Shown: positions 1 through 11,003 of the stretch, piece by piece
How positions within the stretch are numbered: position 1 is the first letter of the stretch
Layout: each line of letters begins with the position of its first letter
Source: Magicicada septendecula
Lineage: Eukaryota > Arthropoda > Insecta > Hemiptera > Cicadidae
Length of the DNA: 64,000 nt
Reading direction: 5' to 3'
Assembly (NCBI GenBank): GCA_034769895.1
Contig: CM068368.1
Location: 341,271,076 to 341,335,075 of the forward strand
Notes under the pieces: model-generated
What the model was told of the DNA's origin: nothing
Databases searched by the model: none
Seen by the model: the letters and a program-made list of their open reading frames with translations, nothing else
Made by a program: the position numbers and the translations under genes

Positions 1-905
1 CTACTCTATGGTAGTCTCTTTTGACATATTTTTTGACATGTTACACTTACAACTAATATACAATTTGTTTTTATAGTATTGTATCTTGTAACTTGTTTGG
101 GGTTTACCTATATCGGTTTCAATTTTGTCTCATGGTATTTATTATATGATTAACATTTTGTTTTGGCATATCTCTTCCTGTTTCTGGTCTCTTTGTTGGA
201 ATCTTGATATGTTTCGTCCCTTCTTCAAATATCACATTAGTAGTTTCCTTATTAAAATGGTTTCATGACAGATTATTTCCTTTTTTATGGTCCTTCCCTT
301 TTTGTACTGCTTCCCCAATCTACTGGGTATACTGCTGGTTTAACTGGTTTTTTCATAGTAGGTTATTTTAATTAATGGTTTTCTTTATTATCTTCCATTT
401 TTATTAACATCTTATAGACTTAATTATACAGTTTCTAGTGTAATCCTTAAACAATTTATTCTTCTCACTCACTATGGAACTTTCTCTTTTATTCATGTAA
501 CATTAATTCAAATGTTTAGTGTGATAATTTTGTTATGTTACATTATTCATTTATTTTTTCGGCAGTTGTTTTTTAATTTTTTAAATTATTTTTTTAATTT
601 TATTCCTTTTTGTGTTTAAAAAGAGTATAATGGGAATGTGCAGTGCGTGCGTGTGTGTGTGTGCATGCGTATGTGTGAAGTGCAAAAAAAATTTCAATTT
701 TTACATAGTTTTATTTAGAAACTTTATTATGTACATAGCGTACATTAGCGTATGAACTTATAAACTTATAAATATAGTACAACTTTATTTTATATACTAT
801 TATATAACTAGTATAATACAAACATTTCGATAAATTGTTTTATAAATTATATAATTAACTAAATAATTTGATTTATTAGAAATGATAAAGAAAAAGCTTT
901 GGTCT
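1..905. other. A+T-rich non-coding stretch
   Basis: No gene or convincing element was found here. The stretch is T-rich on the + strand with a short GT run near 645-665. It lies on the 3' side of the minus-strand helicase remnant that follows and may include that element's decayed 3' end, but no Helitron-type hairpin plus CTAG terminus could be identified. Confidence 0.6.
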
Positions 906-918
906 ACAGATTTCTGAG

Positions 919-3200
919 TCAATTTAATTCCTCAAGTGAGTTTTTATCGTGCGGTTCATGCAACAATTTTCGTGGATCCAGACAACTTATTGCTAATCCC
1001 TCTAATGTCTTCACACGACTTAGTGCGACGTAGGCCTGACCCTTGGCAAAAATATTACTACTCAAATCAATGACTGCTTTGTCTAAAGTAGTGCCTTGGA
1101 GTTTATGTACTGTTACAGCCCAACACAATATTAATGGCAGCATACGTCGTTCTACTTTGCCCTGGCCTCGCAAAGCATCATATTCAACAGTGGTGGGCTC
1201 TATCTTTACTCCAATACCAGCAGTATTTCCCCTAATTGATCTGTCATCAAATTCTACAAATACGGCTTGTGGAAGCTCACCAGGTTGAAGCTGATCTCAA
1301 CGTAGTGCAGGCCACTCAATTTTTCTAATGATGCCGATTGCTCCGTTGACCAGACCATGATTAACATTAATGTTTTTTCGCAACATTACCCTAGATCCGA
1401 CTCCGATTACTAAAGAGTTTGGAATACCTTTAGTTTTGTTTAGATCCGTTGGTATGAAGTCTTTCTTTAACTTTTGTCCGTAATTCTTAGCTTCGACAGA
1501 CACATCCACCGCTGCAATATCGTAAACTTTAGATGATGTTTTCAACTTTTCAGTCATCATAGCATTATATTCTTCACCTGTGTAGTGGTTGGGAAATACG
1601 CAGACACTCGCCGTCAGCAAATTCATCTGTCAAAGGAACTCTTCGACGATCTAAAATTTCTAGCTGCTGCATGGTGAGTTGGCCGACTCGTAAATTATTT
1701 AGAATGTCTATAAAAGTAGTGTTGTCAGCTTGCCGCATATTTTGAGGTAATTCACAGAAACTAAACAGTGTCCACAAATTAATTTCAGCTGATAAGTAAT
1801 GAGGCTGCTTGAAGCAGTAGGTACCACCAACTGCTTTTGATACAGGTGGCAACTGCATTAGATCGCCAAACAAAATAATATTGATACCCCCGAAGAGAGC
1901 ATCATTCATTTTAAGCTGTTGCAACCTTAAGTGAATATTTTTTAGGGTAGTATAGGGTACCATTGAGATTTCGTCAATGATTAGCCAATTAATATGCTTC
2001 CACCTTAGCCATTCCCTTTGAAGACGCTCACCAGTAAGAGGGCGAAGAGCTGTCACCTTGCCTTTTTCGATAGGAAGGGCAAAAGTAGAGTGCAAAGTGC
2101 TACCTCCAATCAATCTTGCAGCGACACCTGTGGGTGCTGCTACCGTAACATCTCTGCTTGCAGGTAAATGAGAAAGACGACGAATCTGTTCTACAATAAT
2201 TTTCAGAGTAAAGGTTTTGCCGGTGCCTGCTCCTCCAGTAACGAACACATGTAATGGCTCAGTATTATTTTCACTTGGAAGCAATCTGTCTGAAATCATT
2301 TTGAACAATTGGCGCTGCTGAAAATTCATTAAGTTTACTTCTGTGGCATATTGTTGATCCGTCATTTCATGTATTTCAGGTTCACCATCTTCGTTAGCTG
2401 AAGCAATTTCATCATTATGTTCTTCAATAAGGTTTGTTCGAAAATTTCACGCATATTATTTTCGACCACGTCAGCATCTAAATTAACTTCATTAGCTAGG
2501 TTTTCTGCTACAATTCTAGCTACAGCTTGCTGAATCTCTTCCTCCCACCTAGCCATTTCCTCCACTTTGTTTCCACCTTGCATTGGTCGTAACAAACTTT
2601 GTTTTGCTACGAACGCTTGTTTTGCACTGTTATACCCCTCCATCAATTCAGATTGAGAGCGGAAAGGAATGTGCGTGACTAAAAGAGAATAATAATATGC
2701 TTCCGGATCTGAGTTTGGTGTGTAATACCTAGTTCGTAAGACAGCTGGGCGCTTACGCTTTTTCATTTTTCCCTGATTATCAAGAAGAGTGATACATCTC
2801 TCAGAGGCATTTTCTTCTGGAGCCTGTTCGTAAGCATCAGCATCCTGATCATCTTCTGAGAATCTATTGTGCGTCACAGGCTCATACCAGACAGCGAATT
2901 CATGCAAACTTAATTCTTCAAGCGCGTGAGGCCTGGCAACGTAGCGGTCAAAAATATTGCTGTATGGCTCGTTTGCATTATCATCAATTCTCAACATCTG
3001 GTACCTTAACTCAGGAAAGCAAGTATTAACAAAGATCACTTTTCGTGAGGAATCCCGCATTTTAAGGTGACACAGACGTACTGCGCACTCACATGCTGAC
3101 ACCTCTCAGTGCGTTAAAATAGCATTTTGAATTCCAAAAACTTGTTTCGCCATGCTGCCTCCCTTTTCTTGCACATGTCGAATAGCGTCGCAAATATTAC
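919..3200 (-). pseudogene. Decayed Helitron PIF1-like helicase fragment
   Basis: This is the C-terminal part of a Helitron Rep-helicase read on the minus strand. Seen in order are the region before the helicase (SACECAVRLCHLKM near 3070), Walker A GGAGTGKT near 2235, Walker B IIDEIS near 1975, FGDLMQLPPV near 1865, and the C-terminal PIF1 motif with HKLQGTTLD and YVALSRV near 1020-1110. The frame is broken by frameshifts near 2440 and near 1600. In-frame TGA codons stand at 1297-1299 and just upstream of 3102, both where CGA (Arg) would restore the family pattern. Similarity fades out near 3200, and the HUH nuclease domain is absent, so the copy is 5'-truncated. It differs clearly from the Helitron at 33.6-40.0 kb. 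The identification as Helitron rather than cellular PIF1 rests on the segment ahead of the helicase. Confidence 0.85.
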
Positions 3201-3407
3201 AGAATACCTTCCACTAGCGCCACCTGATGGACCAATAAACGAACAAAATAAATCCTTAGAACCGATCACTTGTATTCACTTCCGGTCAAAACCGGAAGTC
3301 AACTCACGGTGATATATAGCCTATGACACTTCTGGTGAAGTAAGGAATCCATCGAGCCATCGATCATCAAAATCGGTAAAGCCGTTAAAAAGTTATAGTG
3401 GAACAAA

Positions 3408-3428
3408 CATACATACATACATACATAC
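3408..3428. repeat. (ATAC)n microsatellite
   Basis: About five tandem copies of a CATA/ATAC tetranucleotide. The run follows a segment (about 3290-3405) of the kind often found next to such tails in insect repeats, so it may mark an element end. No element could be delimited. Confidence 0.8.
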
Positions 3429-3469
3429 CCTACCACTGAAAACATAACACTCCCTTTGGCAGTCGTGTA

Positions 3470-3703
3470 ATAAAGAAGTTTCTCTACGAAGAAATGAACA
3501 CTGATATCGCCGTTATTCCTGGAGGATTGACAAGTCAGTTGCAGGTGATGGATGTTGGAGTAAATAAACCTTTAAAAAAATGCTGCATATCGAACTGCAT
3601 GGATGGAATGGAAGACGATGTCATTTATGAAGAGGACGAAGAAACCTCTCAGGGACAAGTGACAGTGAAATTGAAGACAGTGATTAAGTATGGGAAATTT
3701 TAA
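3470..3703 (+). pseudogene. pogo-type transposase C-terminal fragment
   Basis: An open frame with the motif DIAVIPGGLTSQLQ followed by VNKPLKK matches the third catalytic-Asp region of the pogo/DDE_1 transposase at 55876-56817, which reads DLAVIPGGLTSVLQPLD. About 70 residues of family sequence are then missing, and the C-terminus (MDGMEDDV plus an acidic tail) is joined on directly. This is therefore an internally deleted fragment of the same family as the 54.4-57.5 kb element. The conserved QPLD is QVMD here, which keeps the Asp. Inverted repeats bounding the fragment were not found. Confidence 0.7.
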
Positions 3704-3980
3704 AGTGCACAAAATATAAACTACTGTACACTATTATAAAATAACTTAACAATACAAAAGTATAATTTTTATAAACGGTTAGTAAATAATAATTATTATG
3801 TAATAATAATTACATTATTATTACATACTTTATTAAAGAAGGTAATGTACTTTTACGTGCTATTTCTTTCTTTATGTTAATAAAATTTATTAATTTTTAT
3901 TCAAACGGTGACTTTACACTTTTTTGCAAATTTTTAACCTTTAACCTACAGTAATTTTTGGGGTGCGGCTTACAGTCGGG
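3704..3980. other. A+T-rich spacer with a perfect hairpin
   Basis: No gene seen. It contains an inverted repeat with 14-bp arms at 3797-3810 and 3814-3827 separated by three bases, made almost entirely of A and T. It could be a chance product of composition or a relic of an A+T-rich element. Confidence 0.5.
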
Positions 3981-4272
3981 TAAAAATACCGTTTTTCGGC
4001 TTTCACGAACTTTTTATTTCTTGAATAACTCAAGTTCTATAAGGCCTGGAGACTTGGTTGACCCCTCATTTTAAAGAGAATCTTACAAGGTTTAATTTGA
4101 TATGCTACTTTACTATGTTTGGTGATTTTTTTTTTAATCCAAAAAACATTTTTACATACATTGTTGAGATAGTGTTTTTTAAAAAAATATGTTTCTTGTA
4201 ATATTATAAGCTATAAATCCTGAAACGTTTAGAGTGGGATCTCAATGGGATTAGGAGTTATGACAAAAACCT
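3981..4272 (+). repeat. Left terminal inverted repeat of the 3981-7536 element
   Basis: Its reverse complement aligns with 7306-7536. The shared core includes AAGTAGCATATCAAATTAAA and GAACTTGAGTTATTCAAGAA. The match is interrupted by small indels, notably in A/T runs near 4120-4195, indicating considerable age. Confidence 0.8.
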
Positions 4273-4505
4273 TAAAGTAATGTACAACACATCTAGAGGC
4301 TAATAATTTTTGTTTTGTGTTTACACGGTAACAGACAATTTGTAAAATCTACATTTTTGTTTTGTTACTTACATCATACTAATACATAGTCAATCATCAT
4401 AACAAGGAAGGTTACATACCTGGTTTTACATGATAAAAATAATAAGTTTTTTTCTTGGTTAGCACTCAGTCATTTTGTAATCGCACCAAAATACCTAAAT
4501 AGATC

Positions 4506-6900
4506 TTAGTTCTTCTTTAATTTAACAGATAATTTCTTGTTTGCCTTTTTAGTTTCTAAGTCTGTAAGGCGATAAACTCTTCCTGTTGTTGTTGTAGGAT
4601 CAACTTTTGTTAAAACCTCACTTTTGTGCACAACTAATATGTCAGTAAATTGTGGGTATTTGAAAGATGGAGAAGGGCCATGTGGTTCCAAAAAACTTAT
4701 TTTTACTTCATCTCCTTTTACTACTAACACACAACCTAACCATCACTTGTCTGAGTATTGGCATGTGACAAAGCCAACAATGTCATTAGTGTCCAAATCA
4801 GCATCAGTGTCATCAGCTGAAACTATTTCTACACTTGATACCTCTGAAAATGAGTGGCTTTTCACTAAAACTCTAGTCTCACTCACAGGAGTGTAACTGT
4901 GAAATTGCTGAGTGCCCTTTATTGTTGTTACTGCTTCAAACCGTCTCTTCAAGGTCTGTTCCTCTGCCTCATGTTCGTCTTTAGTGGAATAAAAAAAAAC
5001 TGATGTCAATATTAGCTTTAGCCCAATCATAAAGTTGGCGAGGGGTCATGATTTGTTCATTGTAAACCATACGTAGACTGGCCAATGCTGCTGAACGTTT
5101 TACAGTTCCTCCTACACCGTCACATGCATTCTTTCCATGTGACGATGCAAAAAAGTTCCATTCAGCCTTAATTCCAAAATCGATCTCATGATGGTAGAGA
5201 TTGAGGAAGTTGGATTTGTTTTTGTACTGTGATGCTGCTCCATCTGAAAAATAATGGAGCTTTTCGGGCTTATGAGGCATGTTCTGTTTAAGAAAGTCAA
5301 TCATGAGGCATTGAAATAAATGAACAGCAACGGTATCGTATGTCATACAATCAGAAATGATAACTAAGCTAAGGTATGCCAGCTTTTTGCTTTCCTCATC
5401 CATGTAGTATATTTAACAAACGGATGTATTGTTGCTTGAGCATTATTCCAGTGAAAGCCTTATGCAGCATCTTGAAATACAAATGCATAATTTTCAGCAA
5501 AATCACAAAGCACAGTGCATTGGTTTTGAGGCAGATTTTCTTTTAAGTGTCGCAAGTACGAAGACTGTTGAGTAGCAATGAAAGAGTGTCTTAAGAGTTT
5601 TGTCAAACTCTGAAACAAATAATCCACAAACTCTTCTGTTGGTTTTGTAACAGTTTCCAGGACACACTTGTTATCAATCTGCATCCATTGTTTGAAACTC
5701 ACATTTTCAATGCTATTTAGCTCAAAACCTTCTTCAAACCAAGCCTTCAAATCGTCACTTCCTGGGCAATTAACACAATTTACAAAATAACATTTACATG
5801 TTGGAGTTTTGCAAATTATATTGCTTGTTATATCTCTGTATGTTTTAATAGGGAGCTCACCATTTGTTAATTCAGGTATTTTACACTGAGCCATCATTAA
5901 TTTGGCATTCTGATGTATTGTGCAAACGCACACAGTGTGTGTCCCACTGGACCCAGGAAGAACAATGCTTGGGACGAAGCTCACAAAATTTAGTAAATCC
6001 AATTTTCTGATCTGGGTAACGCTCCTTGAATAGTACATATGCTTCTCTTAATGTACTTAAAATTAAATACTTTTGCACATGTACACGTTTGCCATATTTT
6101 TTTACCGAAACAAAGTCTTTTTTACCTGGCATTTGACGACTAACTTCATCATTTTGATAGAAGTCCTTGACTAAGGCGACCGTTGCAGGGTCCAATGTTC
6201 TTCCAGGCTTTGGGTCTGGGGATGACATAACACCTTTTTCATGTAACAGTTTTTTTGCCTTTCTAGCCGTAAAGTTAGACACTCCAGATTCAGTTTCAAT
6301 TGCTTTTAGAGTCCAGCTTTTGGGAAGTGTAGTTAGACTCTGCATTCTCACACTTTTGTAGTAGTGTTGAACTTTTCTTTTAATTGATTAATAACTTCAT
6401 AGTCATTATTTTTTACGGCGTCAGATTCAGAGGTACCTGACTTAAATTTAGAACTTTTGTTCGGAAAGCTTCAGTCACTTTTTTGATCTTTTCATCTGGG
6501 TATTTTTTTTCACTTAAACATTTTCTTTTTATTGGCGTTTCATCTATAGCAGCAAGACTTTTGTTTAAGGCTTCAATTGCCTCTACTTTCCCTGGAGTTG
6601 AACATGTGTTTTGAACTTGTACTTCAAGAACATTCAAATCATACTGCGATTCTGAGCTGTCCGAATGCAATTCTTCTTGCTCAGTTGGAATTTCTGGTAG
6701 CTTTAAAACAGCTTTACGACAACCACAACTATCTTGTCACCTTCACGTAAATTGGCATTACGTTTTAAAACATTTTCATTCACAGGTCTCAAGCTTTTTT
6801 TGTAGTAATAAATGACCAGCTTTTTTAAAAGGATTACAACAATATACGTACTGAAAAATGTTTTGTTTGACTGGGTTCACCCATATTGTTATCACAGGAG
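4506..6900 (-). pseudogene. Putative transposase of the long-TIR element, broken
   Basis: Read on the minus strand, this is one protein in several frames. A Cys-rich N-terminus (CCNPFKKAGH near 6850, then a CGCRK motif near 6700) is followed by a Ser/Lys-rich linker and a helix-turn-helix-like stretch near 6200-6300. A CDFAENYAFV motif lies near 5500, a YFSDGAASQYKN motif near 5230-5260 and GKNACDGVGGTVKR near 5100-5135. The C-terminus carries HGPSPSFKYP near 4660-4690. The three Asp-bearing motifs could form a DDD/E-type RNase H site, but this is inference. Breaks include an in-frame TAA at 5460-5462, an in-frame TGA near 4743-4745, and frameshifts near 6400, 5990, 5430 and 5030. The gene lies between long inverted repeats, which is the main reason to call it a transposase. 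Confidence 0.6.
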
Positions 6901-7305
6901 AACACTTCTTTCACATTCACTAAAAAAGTAATAACGTATAAAAATCATACTTTTATGCAAAACACTTTTTAAGTGACACTGCCAACAACTAACTGTTCAC
7001 TCACTGAGATCTTAAAGGAAACCAAGCAAAAACTGAGCTAGAGTGGTATGAGTCACACTCCTGTAAGAACATGAATCAGACAAGTCTGTAGAGGCTTTCT
7101 GTGCTGTGCCAGAACACCTGTAATTGGCAGATATTTTATTCACAATGATCTTAAATAAGTTATGGCTTGATTATTTGTTTGTAGGTTTAGTAAACCTCTA
7201 TTATAATCCCTATTGTAAATTGGTTACCTTAGAGCCTATGTATATTTTTTACCTTTAAAAAGATTTAAGATTTATTGCAGTCTAGCCCTTACCTTAAAAC
7301 ATTGT

Positions 7306-7536
7306 CATACGTTTTTTGGCATAACTCCTGATCCCATTGAGATCCCACTTTAAAAGTTTCAGGATCTATAGCTTATATATTACAAGAAAAAAAAAGAAAA
7401 AACTAGTCAAGTAGCATATCAAATTAAACATTGTAAGATTCTCTTTAAAATGAGGGTTAGCAAGTCTCTAGGCCTTATAGAACTTGAGTTATTCAAGAAT
7501 TAAAAAGTTTGTGAAAGCCAAAAAGCGGTATTTTTT
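7306..7536 (-). repeat. Right terminal inverted repeat of the 3981-7536 element
   Basis: This arm is shorter than the left one because the left arm carries extra A/T-run sequence. The match ends outward at about 7536, where the sequence turns into unrelated A+T-rich DNA. Confidence 0.8.
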
Positions 7537-9547
7537 CTAAATTTTAAAAATTAATTACATCAAAACCCAAACAGGTAAAAAAAATCTCCCCCTCACTTGG
7601 AAGGGCCAATGCTTTTTTTAATAATTGTTATATTATTGTATAAGAATTTCGCTTTTAAAATCCTATTATATGCAAACAAAAATGGAAATTAACAAAAACA
7701 GATTTGCTGAATTTATTTTACAGCTTAAACCAATTAGTGATAACATTCTGTAGAATATTACTGTGAAAAGTAATTGATTAAGTATTTACTTCTAAAGAGA
7801 TTTTGTTTTTTAATTAGAAAATAAAAACAAATGCCATGGTTAACTTGAAAAAATGAAAATACATTACATTCAATATGCAAAATGTAAGATAACATTTTAA
7901 ATTTATAACATATTTAATACAAGATATTTTATTTTCTTTTGTTAGAATTGCAGCTTTACAGACTATTCATCTAACGCAGACTTGTATCAATTTAAATGCA
8001 CCAAATTAATTTTGTTCGATTGCTACATGATTTTCAATTGCAAATTTGTAAATGATTGTAGCACATGCTATGCTTTTGTGAGTATAAAATGTGAGAATAT
8101 GTGAAAAGAAAAAGGAGAAGATTCCACTTGGGTGTAGTTTTGGGAATTTGAAAAAATTGCTTTGCTAAAAATGTAATGATTTAGGCCCAAATGAAAAATT
8201 TTTAATTTCCAAAGTTGTTCTCTAGGATCTCATGAACACTGATCATAAATTTATTTTCAGCCTTTTTGTACGGTCTGGTAAATATGTAATATGTAATGTA
8301 GTGGCTAAAAATGTAATGATTTAGGCCTAAATGAAAAATTTTTAATTTCCAAAGTTGTTCTCTAGGATCTCATGAACACTGATCACAAACTTATTTTCAG
8401 TCTTTTTGTACGATCTGGTAAATATGTAGTTCAAAAACTGATATAATCTTTTCCCTTTCTATCTAGCAAAGAAAAAATAGGGAAACATTTAAACATCTGT
8501 TTATTAATAAAAAACAATTGGAATCAATATACAAATACTTCTTTAATATTTGGGTAAATTCAATAAATTAAAAATTAAATTTGAGGAATTAATTTACTCA
8601 GAAAATGTCTACACTAGTAAGTGTCACAGTGTATTGGTCTGTTTTCATTTCTTGTGTTTGAATTTGTCATTTACTACAATAAAATAACTATTTTAAAAGG
8701 CTTTATGGTGGTCAGGAATGTAATACATAACTTTAGCAATATTGTAAATTTGTTGTCTTTTATGGGAACATGTTCAGGATACCTGGCTGTTCATATTGGC
8801 TGATTTTGAAGACTTCCATATGATACAAAATTTTTTTTTAATGCATTCAGTTACATGTAATGAAGCAGTGACCCAGTGGCGAGACATACTTAATGACCCA
8901 AGGACTTTTCTGCACTCATTGCTTGTTTTCTGAAAGTGTTCAAAATACATCCTTTCTCCCTACTAAGAAGCATGAATTTTATAATGTCGTGTACATGTCA
9001 GGAAAGATAGTTTAGCTTGTTAAATACAAAACAGGAAATAGATTTTTTACTTTGCAGTTTTTGTGACTGAGCAGATTAGTATTGAAAATATAATGTAATA
9101 TTTGATGGAGTCTGATTTGATTTATTTTACAAACAGTGCATAAATTACTGTGTAATAAAAATCAGTTAACATTTTTCTGTAATTTTTGAAGTCAAACTCT
9201 TCAGAGATGGGCAAGGCTGTCCTTTCTTTGACGGAGACAAAATTTCTATGGTTTGCCAACACACCAGGAGTGAAGGAATCTTCCTTTCTCTACATTAGTA
9301 GACATGTCTTCTCTGGAATAAATTTGCAATCTCAGTTTATTTTGACCAAGAAATGGCCTTCTTAATCCCACTTGTTGAATAACTATTTTTTAAAATAATG
9401 TCCCCATAATAGGCAATTTGTGTGTCAGTTTTCAATGAACTGACAGTTTCTATTATATTTTAATTTAATTTAAACATTTTTATATGCATTTTTAAAGTTT
9501 GATAGTCAAGGTTTTAAGCATATATTATTCTTTATATAAAATAGTTG
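7537..9547. other. Non-coding stretch containing a 140-bp tandem duplication
   Basis: No gene could be supported. One small open frame at 8621-8803 is A+T-driven and resembles nothing known to me. A short less A+T-rich patch at 9190-9330 has no clear frame. The tandem duplication inside is listed separately. Confidence 0.5.
8164..8428 (+). repeat. Tandem duplication, 140-bp period
   Basis: A 125-bp unit at 8164-8288 is repeated at 8304-8428 with about six substitutions. Both copies begin GCTAAAAATGTAATGATTTA and end AATATGTA. The spacer is about 15 bp. There are only two copies. Confidence 0.9.
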
Positions 9548-9790
9548 AACTTCAGGAGGTCAAAGGATATGATGTCTGGCTACTAACCTAGAAGTCCCAG
9601 GTTCAGTTCCTAGGTGCATCATAAAACCAGGGTGCATTTTTCAGTCCATACATTGACTCAGCTTATAGAGAATCGTTCCTGGTGTAATAATGGACTGTTG
9701 AAGCGTGCTGTCACTGCCTTCCTTGTATGTAGAACAGCGTATTTAGGCAGCTTATCTTGCCTCTCTTAAACTACTTTGATGGTACAAAAA
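9548..9790 (+). mobile_element. tRNA-derived SINE-like element
   Basis: The segment starts with a tRNA-like head. An A-box-like TGATGTCTGGC stretch lies near 9573, and a B-box-like GGTTCAGTTCC at 9600-9610 is one base off consensus. The spacing between them suits an internal RNA polymerase III promoter. A non-tRNA body follows, ending in an A-rich stretch near 9785-9795. A functional tRNA is excluded because no complete cloverleaf with acceptor stem could be drawn. Family name and exact ends are not determined. Confidence 0.5.
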
Positions 9791-9795
9791 ATAAT

Positions 9796-10844
9796 AGGAG
9801 TCGTTATATAATGGCTCATTATTTTTTAATTTAATATTGGAGGATTGTGCAAGTCTAAAATATGGTAAAGGTGACTTGAATTTTTGTACTGAAATTAATC
9901 AATTCTAGTTATTTTTTGTACTAAAAAAAGAAAGAATATCAAATCTATTTTGTTTCTGTTTCACTTTTATTTTTTTTTTGTACTATTGCAATATGAGTAT
10001 GTACTTATTAGGAAAACATCAACCTGCTTTTAGACCTTCATATTCATGCAGCAGTTGCTTAAACTGTGCAATTTATTATACATCAGGCAGTAAAAAATTC
10101 TTCTATTACTTTTGCCCTTCCTAATAAAAATTTCCCTAAGTATGAAAAAGTATAAGTGAAATTATTACAGTGATATAGTCTGGAGGATTATGCATTGGGT
10201 AGTTTGCCACTGGAGCCTCATAGGTAAAATATGCAGGTAGGTAATGACAACTTGTTAGTAGCCATGATACATTGTATACATTAGGCTAAAACTGATGAAT
10301 TCCTTCCTGTTATACTTCCTCTCCAACCACTTGTCATCAGTAACCCGCTAACATGAAAACTTCCAGGTCTACAATGCCCCTCCCCTATGAAAATATCTTG
10401 GGCAATATTTTTCTCCTTGGGAAATCTGAGCAATGCCACTAAATTACTAAGTTTTGGATTACATGCATACGTTGTATATTAAATTTGATGTATTATACAC
10501 CATTTGAAACACAGTTGTACGTGTTTCAAAATAAGAGTAAGCATATCTTGCTGTTGTTGTAGAGTAGCTGCAGACGTTTAGAAAAGTTCAACAATTGATG
10601 ATTTAACATACTGCAATGCATAAAATTGCTTCAAGTAAGAAAATATTCTTTAAATAATAGAAAAATAATTTGTATACTTTGTGGAATATATGCTACATAT
10701 AAGTAGTTTGAATATGATAAAGCTTTTTGTTGATAGAAAGTGAAATAATCCTCACATTCTCATTAAAAAAAACTGGTATGTTCATGTAATAAACATTATC
10801 TGTGATTTTAAAGAAATTATAATTGTTAATAATTTGTTGTTTAG
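9796..10844. other. Non-coding sequence upstream of the first placed TTK exon
   Basis: No gene recognised. If 10845 is a splice acceptor, the 3' part is intron. The last bases before the exon are T-rich and end TTGTTGTTTAG. A small open frame on the minus strand at 10693-10890 overlaps the exon and has no resemblance to a known protein. Confidence 0.55.
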
Positions 10845-11003
10845 GAACACAAGGAAAATGTATTGTGAGGGTGAGGAAGGCACAGGCCATGAAGATGGAT
10901 TTATGAATTCACTACAGTCAGCAGAAGATGATGATTCTAGTAGCTGGCCTCATTCGTATCCAGCTTATTTTCCAAGATTTAATCTTGCAAATAAACCAAA
11001 GAG
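10845..11003 (+). CDS. TTK: TTK/Mps1 kinase, first placed coding exon
   Basis: This 159-bp exon has a T-rich acceptor ending TTTAG before 10845 and a donor AG|GTAGGT after 11003. Its frame is open throughout and contains an ATG at 10858, giving an acidic, Ser-rich N-terminus that ends NLANKPK plus two bases (AG) of a split codon. The next exon starts with C at 26300, completing AGC (Ser) and entering the long open frame exactly in phase. The ATG at 10858 is the likely start, but the frame stays open up to the acceptor, so coding exons further upstream are possible. No tetratricopeptide region, present at the N-terminus of vertebrate TTK, is visible here. Assignment to TTK follows from the phase match and orientation, not from similarity of this exon. 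Confidence 0.72.

Larger units (their letters stand above)
3981..7536 (-). mobile_element. DNA transposon with long terminal inverted repeats, superfamily not assigned
   Basis: The segment is bounded by long inverted repeats: the reverse complement of 3981-4272 matches 7306-7536 with scattered differences. Between them is a broken protein gene on the minus strand. The outer ends read TAAAAATACCG on the left and CGGTATTTTTT on the right. No target-site duplication was identified. The element is therefore a cut-and-paste-type DNA transposon about 3.6 kb long. Its protein is a distinctive type that I recall only as uncharacterised proteins in several invertebrates. I cannot place it in a named superfamily; Sola, Kolobok and Zisupton/KDZ would be the first profiles to test. 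Confidence 0.75.

Noticed and set aside
9548-9620. Functional tRNA gene
   Set aside because: A-box and B-box-like motifs are present, but no acceptor stem or full cloverleaf can be formed, and the B box is off consensus. A SINE head is the better reading.
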